Assembly (NCBI RefSeq): GCF_000374925.1 | Contig: NZ_KB895548.1 | Coordinates: 1 to 64,000, forward strand | Direction: 5' to 3' | Length of the DNA: 64,000 nt | From: Arthrobacter sp. 131MFCol6.1 | GTDB taxonomy: Bacteria > Actinomycetota > Actinomycetes > Actinomycetales > Micrococcaceae | In this document: positions 61,539-64,000 of the stretch, one piece after another | Layout of the letters: each line of letters opens with the position of its first letter | Numbering within the stretch: the stretch's first letter is position 1 | Translations under genes and position numbers: made by a program | The notes under the pieces: generated by a model | Seen by the model: the letters and a program-made list of their open reading frames with translations, nothing else | The model's database searches: none | Told to the model about the DNA's origin: nothing

Positions 61539-61806
61539 CGGAACGATTCGCCGGGGCTGGCGGAACCCAAATAGAATATTATTCGGCGAATCAGCTAAAC
61601 GGGTGTCATTAATTAGGCATAGCGCCTGACTGGTGTTGCCCGCGTCACGGCCAGGCCGGGAAATCCAGTACGATGGATGAGCCGCGCGAGGGTTTGACTC
61701 CTTGTGAGGTTCGGTACATCTTGCTGCCCCACCGGGCAGAACCCGAATGGTGTGTAACCGAATCCCGGTCCCGTCCCGGCCATAATCCGACCTACAAGGA
61801 ACCGTT
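61539..61806. other. Intergenic region upstream of the amino acid permease
   Basis: An AT-richer stretch (61570-61620, TATTATTCGGCGAAT and TCATTAATTAGG) precedes a candidate promoter, TTGACT (61694-61699) with TACATC 15 bp further, slightly short in spacing. A small hairpin CTGCCC-CACC-GGGCAG follows (61724-61739). No riboswitch is recognised; no gene seen. Confidence 0.45.
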
Positions 61807-63264
61807 GTGCCATCAATTACCCCCACAGAACTCCAGAGCGCGCCGGCGGAATCCGCCGTCGACTCGACCCTCAGCGCCGAGGGCTATAAGAAGACCCTGA
61901 GCGGGCGCCACGTGACGATGATCTCGATGGGCGGCGCAATCGGCGTCGGCCTGTTCATGGGCGCCGGCGGACGCCTGGCCTCCACGGGCCCGGCGCTGAT
62001 CTTCTCCTACGCCATCGCCGGCGTGATCGCCTACCTGCTCATGCGGGCACTGGGCGAGCTCATCATGTACCGCCAGACCTCGGGCTCCTTCGTCAGCTAC
62101 GCCGGCGAAATGTTCGGCAAGAAGGGCGCCTTCCTCTCCGGCTGGATGTACTTCATAAACTGGGGCATGACCGGGATCGCCGAGCTGATCGCGATCGGCC
62201 TGTACTTCCAGTTCTTCTTCCCCAACGTGCCGGTGGAAGCCTCCGCGATTGCCGCCCTCGCGCTGCTCGTTGCCGTCAACCTGCTCAGCGTCAAGGCGTT
62301 CGGCGAGTTTGAATTCTGGGCGTCCTGCCTCAAGGTCGGCGCCATCCTGATCTTCCTGGCCGTCGGCACCTTCATGGTGGTCACCAACGCCAAGGTCGGC
62401 ACCGGCCACGCCTCAGTCGCCAACCTCTTCGCCGACGACGGCGGGATGTTCCCCAAGGGCGCCCTGGTGATGGTCCTCGTGCTCAACGCCGTGATCTTCG
62501 CCTACAACGGCATCGAACTCGTCGGCATCACCGCCGGCGAGATGGAGAACGCCAAGCGCGAAGTGCCCAAGGCGATCCGCGCCGTCGTACTGCGCATTGT
62601 GGTGTTCTACGTCGGTTCCGTGCTGCTGCTGGCCATGCTGCTGCCCTCGGACCAGTACAAGGCCGGCGTGTCCCCGTTCGTCACCGTGTTTGGCCAGATG
62701 GGCCTCGGCTGGGTGGGCGACGTGATGAACATGATCGTCATCACCGCCGCGCTGTCCTCCTGCAACTCGGGCCTGTACTCGATCGGCCGCGTCTTCCGCA
62801 CCATGGCCAACAACGGGCATGCCCCGCAGTGGCTCACCCGGATGTCCAAGCGCCACGTGCCGTACGCGGCCATCCTCGCGATCGCCGCCTTCTACCTCGT
62901 GGGCATCCTGCTGAACATCTGGCTCGGCGGCTCGCACGCCTTCGACCTCGCACTGAACACCGCCTCGATCGGCGTGATCTTCACGTGGGGCGCCATCTTC
63001 GCCAGCCAGATCGCGCTGCGCCACCAGAAGGGCCGCGTCTCCAGCCTGCCCATGCCGGGCTCGCCGTGGACCAGCTGGGCCGGACTGGTCGCGCTGCTGG
63101 CCATCACCGTGCTGATTGGCTTCGACACCATGACCAGCAAGACCGGTGAGGTCTTCCACCTGGGCCTGTGGACCCTGGCGACCGTTCCGTTCTTCGCGCT
63201 GGTGCTGTGGCTGGGCTGGCAGAAGGTCAAGAACAACGCACCCAAGAGCGAGCTCTACAGCTAG
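61807..63264 (+). CDS. Amino acid permease (APC superfamily, AnsP/GabP-like)
   Basis: A 485-residue, 12-helix transporter. It has KKTLSGRHVTMISMGGAIGVGLFMGAGGRLAS (helix 1, substrate backbone-binding glycines), ALGELIMYRQTSGSFVSYAGEMFG, FAYNGIELVGITAGEMENAKREVPKAI and SSCNSGLYSIGRVFRTMANNGHAP. This is the AAT family importing asparagine, GABA, proline or aromatic amino acids; the pattern is nearest L-asparagine permease, but substrate remains unproven. GTG start after CAAGGAACCGTT. A strong terminator follows. Confidence 0.9.
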   Translation: MPSITPTELQSAPAESAVDSTLSAEGYKKTLSGRHVTMISMGGAIGVGLFMGAGGRLASTGPALIFSYAIAGVIAYLLMRALGELIMYRQTSGSFVSYAGEMFGKKGAFLSGWMYFINWGMTGIAELIAIGLYFQFFFPNVPVEASAIAALALLVAVNLLSVKAFGEFEFWASCLKVGAILIFLAVGTFMVVTNAKVGTGHASVANLFADDGGMFPKGALVMVLVLNAVIFAYNGIELVGITAGEMENAKREVPKAIRAVVLRIVVFYVGSVLLLAMLLPSDQYKAGVSPFVTVFGQMGLGWVGDVMNMIVITAALSSCNSGLYSIGRVFRTMANNGHAPQWLTRMSKRHVPYAAILAIAAFYLVGILLNIWLGGSHAFDLALNTASIGVIFTWGAIFASQIALRHQKGRVSSLPMPGSPWTSWAGLVALLAITVLIGFDTMTSKTGEVFHLGLWTLATVPFFALVLWLGWQKVKNNAPKSELYS

Positions 63265-63290
63265 GACCCACCGGTCCGGCGCTTAACGCG

Positions 63291-63333
63291 GCGACGGCGG
63301 CAGCCACCTGGAGAAGGTGGCTGCCGCCGTCGC
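63291..63333. terminator. Strong 18-bp hairpin terminator between convergent genes
   Basis: GCGACGGCGGCAGCCACC and its exact complement flank loop TGGAGAA, 26 bp after the permease stop codon; GTTTAA follows. Probably serves both convergent genes. Confidence 0.85.
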
Positions 63334-63351
63334 GTTTAAGGCCCCGAAGCT

Positions 63352-64000
63352 TCAGTAACTGGCGGGGGTGCCGCCCGGCTCAACCACCGGGTCCGGTGGG
63401 ATGTACTCGGCGGCAAGGGCCTCGGAGCCGCGGGCCAGGATGGACACATCGGCCCCGACCAGCACAAACGCTGCGCCGGCGGCCAGGTAGGCGCGGGCGG
63501 TTGCGGGGTTGAAGGCGTTCACGCCGGCGGGTTTGCCGGCCGCGGTGGCGGCGGCGAGGCAGTGTTCGACGGCGGCGCGCACCCGGGGGTGTTCCTGCTG
63601 GCCCAGCAGCCCCATGGAGGCGGCGAGGTCGGAGGGCCCGAGGAAGATCGCGTCCACGCCGTCCACCGCCAGGATGTTCTCCACGGCCGCAACCGCGGCT
63701 TCGGACTCAATCTGGACGGTGACGCTGACGGTGTCGGAGGCGCGGGCGAGGTAGTCCGGGATCCGGTTCCAGCGCGCGGCCCGGGCCAGGGCGGAGCCGA
63801 CGCCGCGGACCCCGTGCGGCGGGTAGCGGGTGGCGGCCACGGCGGCCTCCGCCTCGGCTGCGGAGTTCACCATGGGGATCAGCAGGTTCTGGACGCCGAG
63901 GTCCAGGTACTGCTTGATCAGCACGGTGTCGTTCACCGGCGGCCGGACCATGGCCTGGACCGGGTAGCCGTGCACGGCCTGCAGCTGGGCCAGGATGGAC
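63352..64000 (-). CDS. HpcH/HpaI-family aldolase, C-terminal part (runs off the window)
   Basis: The C-terminal 215 residues of a class II pyruvate-type aldolase, cleaving 4-hydroxy-2-oxoacids to pyruvate and an aldehyde. Visible are [58 protein letters not shown] (metal ligands Glu and Asp) and [27 protein letters not shown]. The frame continues past base 64000 with sense sequence ([17 protein letters not shown]), so the apparent ATG at 63975 is internal. Typical substrates are aromatic-degradation intermediates. Confidence 0.92.
   Translation of the reverse strand, partial: SILAQLQAVHGYPVQAMVRPPVNDTVLIKQYLDLGVQNLLIPMVNSAAEAEAAVAATRYPPHGVRGVGSALARAARWNRIPDYLARASDTVSVTVQIESEAAVAAVENILAVDGVDAIFLGPSDLAASMGLLGQQEHPRVRAAVEHCLAAATAAGKPAGVNAFNPATARAYLAAGAAFVLVGADVSILARGSEALAAEYIPPDPVVEPGGTPASY

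Noticed and set aside
61539..61806. Riboswitch before the amino acid permease
   Set aside because: Only one short hairpin is visible and no known aptamer core was recognised.
63352..63975. Complete aldolase starting at the ATG at 63975
   Set aside because: The frame continues to the window edge with family-like sequence; the ATG is internal.

Overview
The window is high-GC actinobacterial chromosome. Gene content and order point to a Micrococcaceae member of the Arthrobacter/Pseudarthrobacter type. The main clues are an ssd-tadABC-pilin-TadE cluster ending in a DEAH helicase (the Rv3660c-Rv3649 order of mycobacteria), a BldC-like regulator next to the tiny bS22 ribosomal protein gene, System II cytochrome c biogenesis genes beside menaquinone genes, and frequent GTG starts with 1-8 bp gene overlaps. 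I see no tRNA, rRNA, CRISPR array, IS element, prophage or replication origin. The taxon is inferred from gene content only.

Layout. 0-6.1 kb: partial acetyl-CoA synthetase, an Ala-rich membrane protein, nth and a CoA-pyrophosphatase-type NUDIX gene, a small DUF1508 gene and a family A polymerase-like gene. 6.2-16.2 kb: a Tad/Flp pilus locus (ssd, tadA, tadB, tadC, pilin, two TadE-like genes) and the convergent helicase gene. A secreted protein gene with three 123-residue repeats sits inside this locus. 16.3-24.1 kb: GNAT, trhO, two related lipoproteins, a TipA-like MerR regulator with a palindromic promoter, a methyltransferase, and an MFS exporter divergent from an ArsR-like regulator. 24.3-31.9 kb: topA, an SseB-domain protein, Ppx/GppA, a DGPF protein with an ECF42-type sigma factor, a structured intergenic region, and proC.

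31.9-42 kb: ktrA/ktrB potassium uptake, a histone-deacetylase-family protein, an ArsR-like regulator, an FMN-dependent lactate dehydrogenase, a DAHP synthase gene preceded by an aromatic-rich leader peptide and hairpins, a BldC-like regulator, bS22, a HAD phosphatase, a glutaredoxin-like protein and Rex. 42-44.6 kb: two proline/glutamine-rich membrane proteins and YceI. 44.7-49.7 kb: histidine phosphatase, TlpA-like thioredoxin, CcdA, ResB and CcsB, which together form a cytochrome c maturation operon. 49.7-51.7 kb: two families of intergenic repeats flank a DUF559 nuclease-fold gene. 51.7-57 kb: small membrane proteins, menA, menE, menB, a VOC protein and a CPBP protease. 57-64 kb: a TroA-type metal ABC transporter, an ABC-F protein, an amino acid permease and a partial HpcH/HpaI aldolase.

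The respiratory theme is strong: cytochrome c assembly, menaquinone synthesis, Rex and lactate dehydrogenase all lie within about 20 kb. The most unusual items are the aromatic leader/attenuator before the DAHP synthase gene, the duplicated two-hairpin module before proC, the intergenic repeat families around the DUF559 gene, the repeat-protein gene inside the Tad locus, and 15-bp tandem repeats in three unrelated genes.
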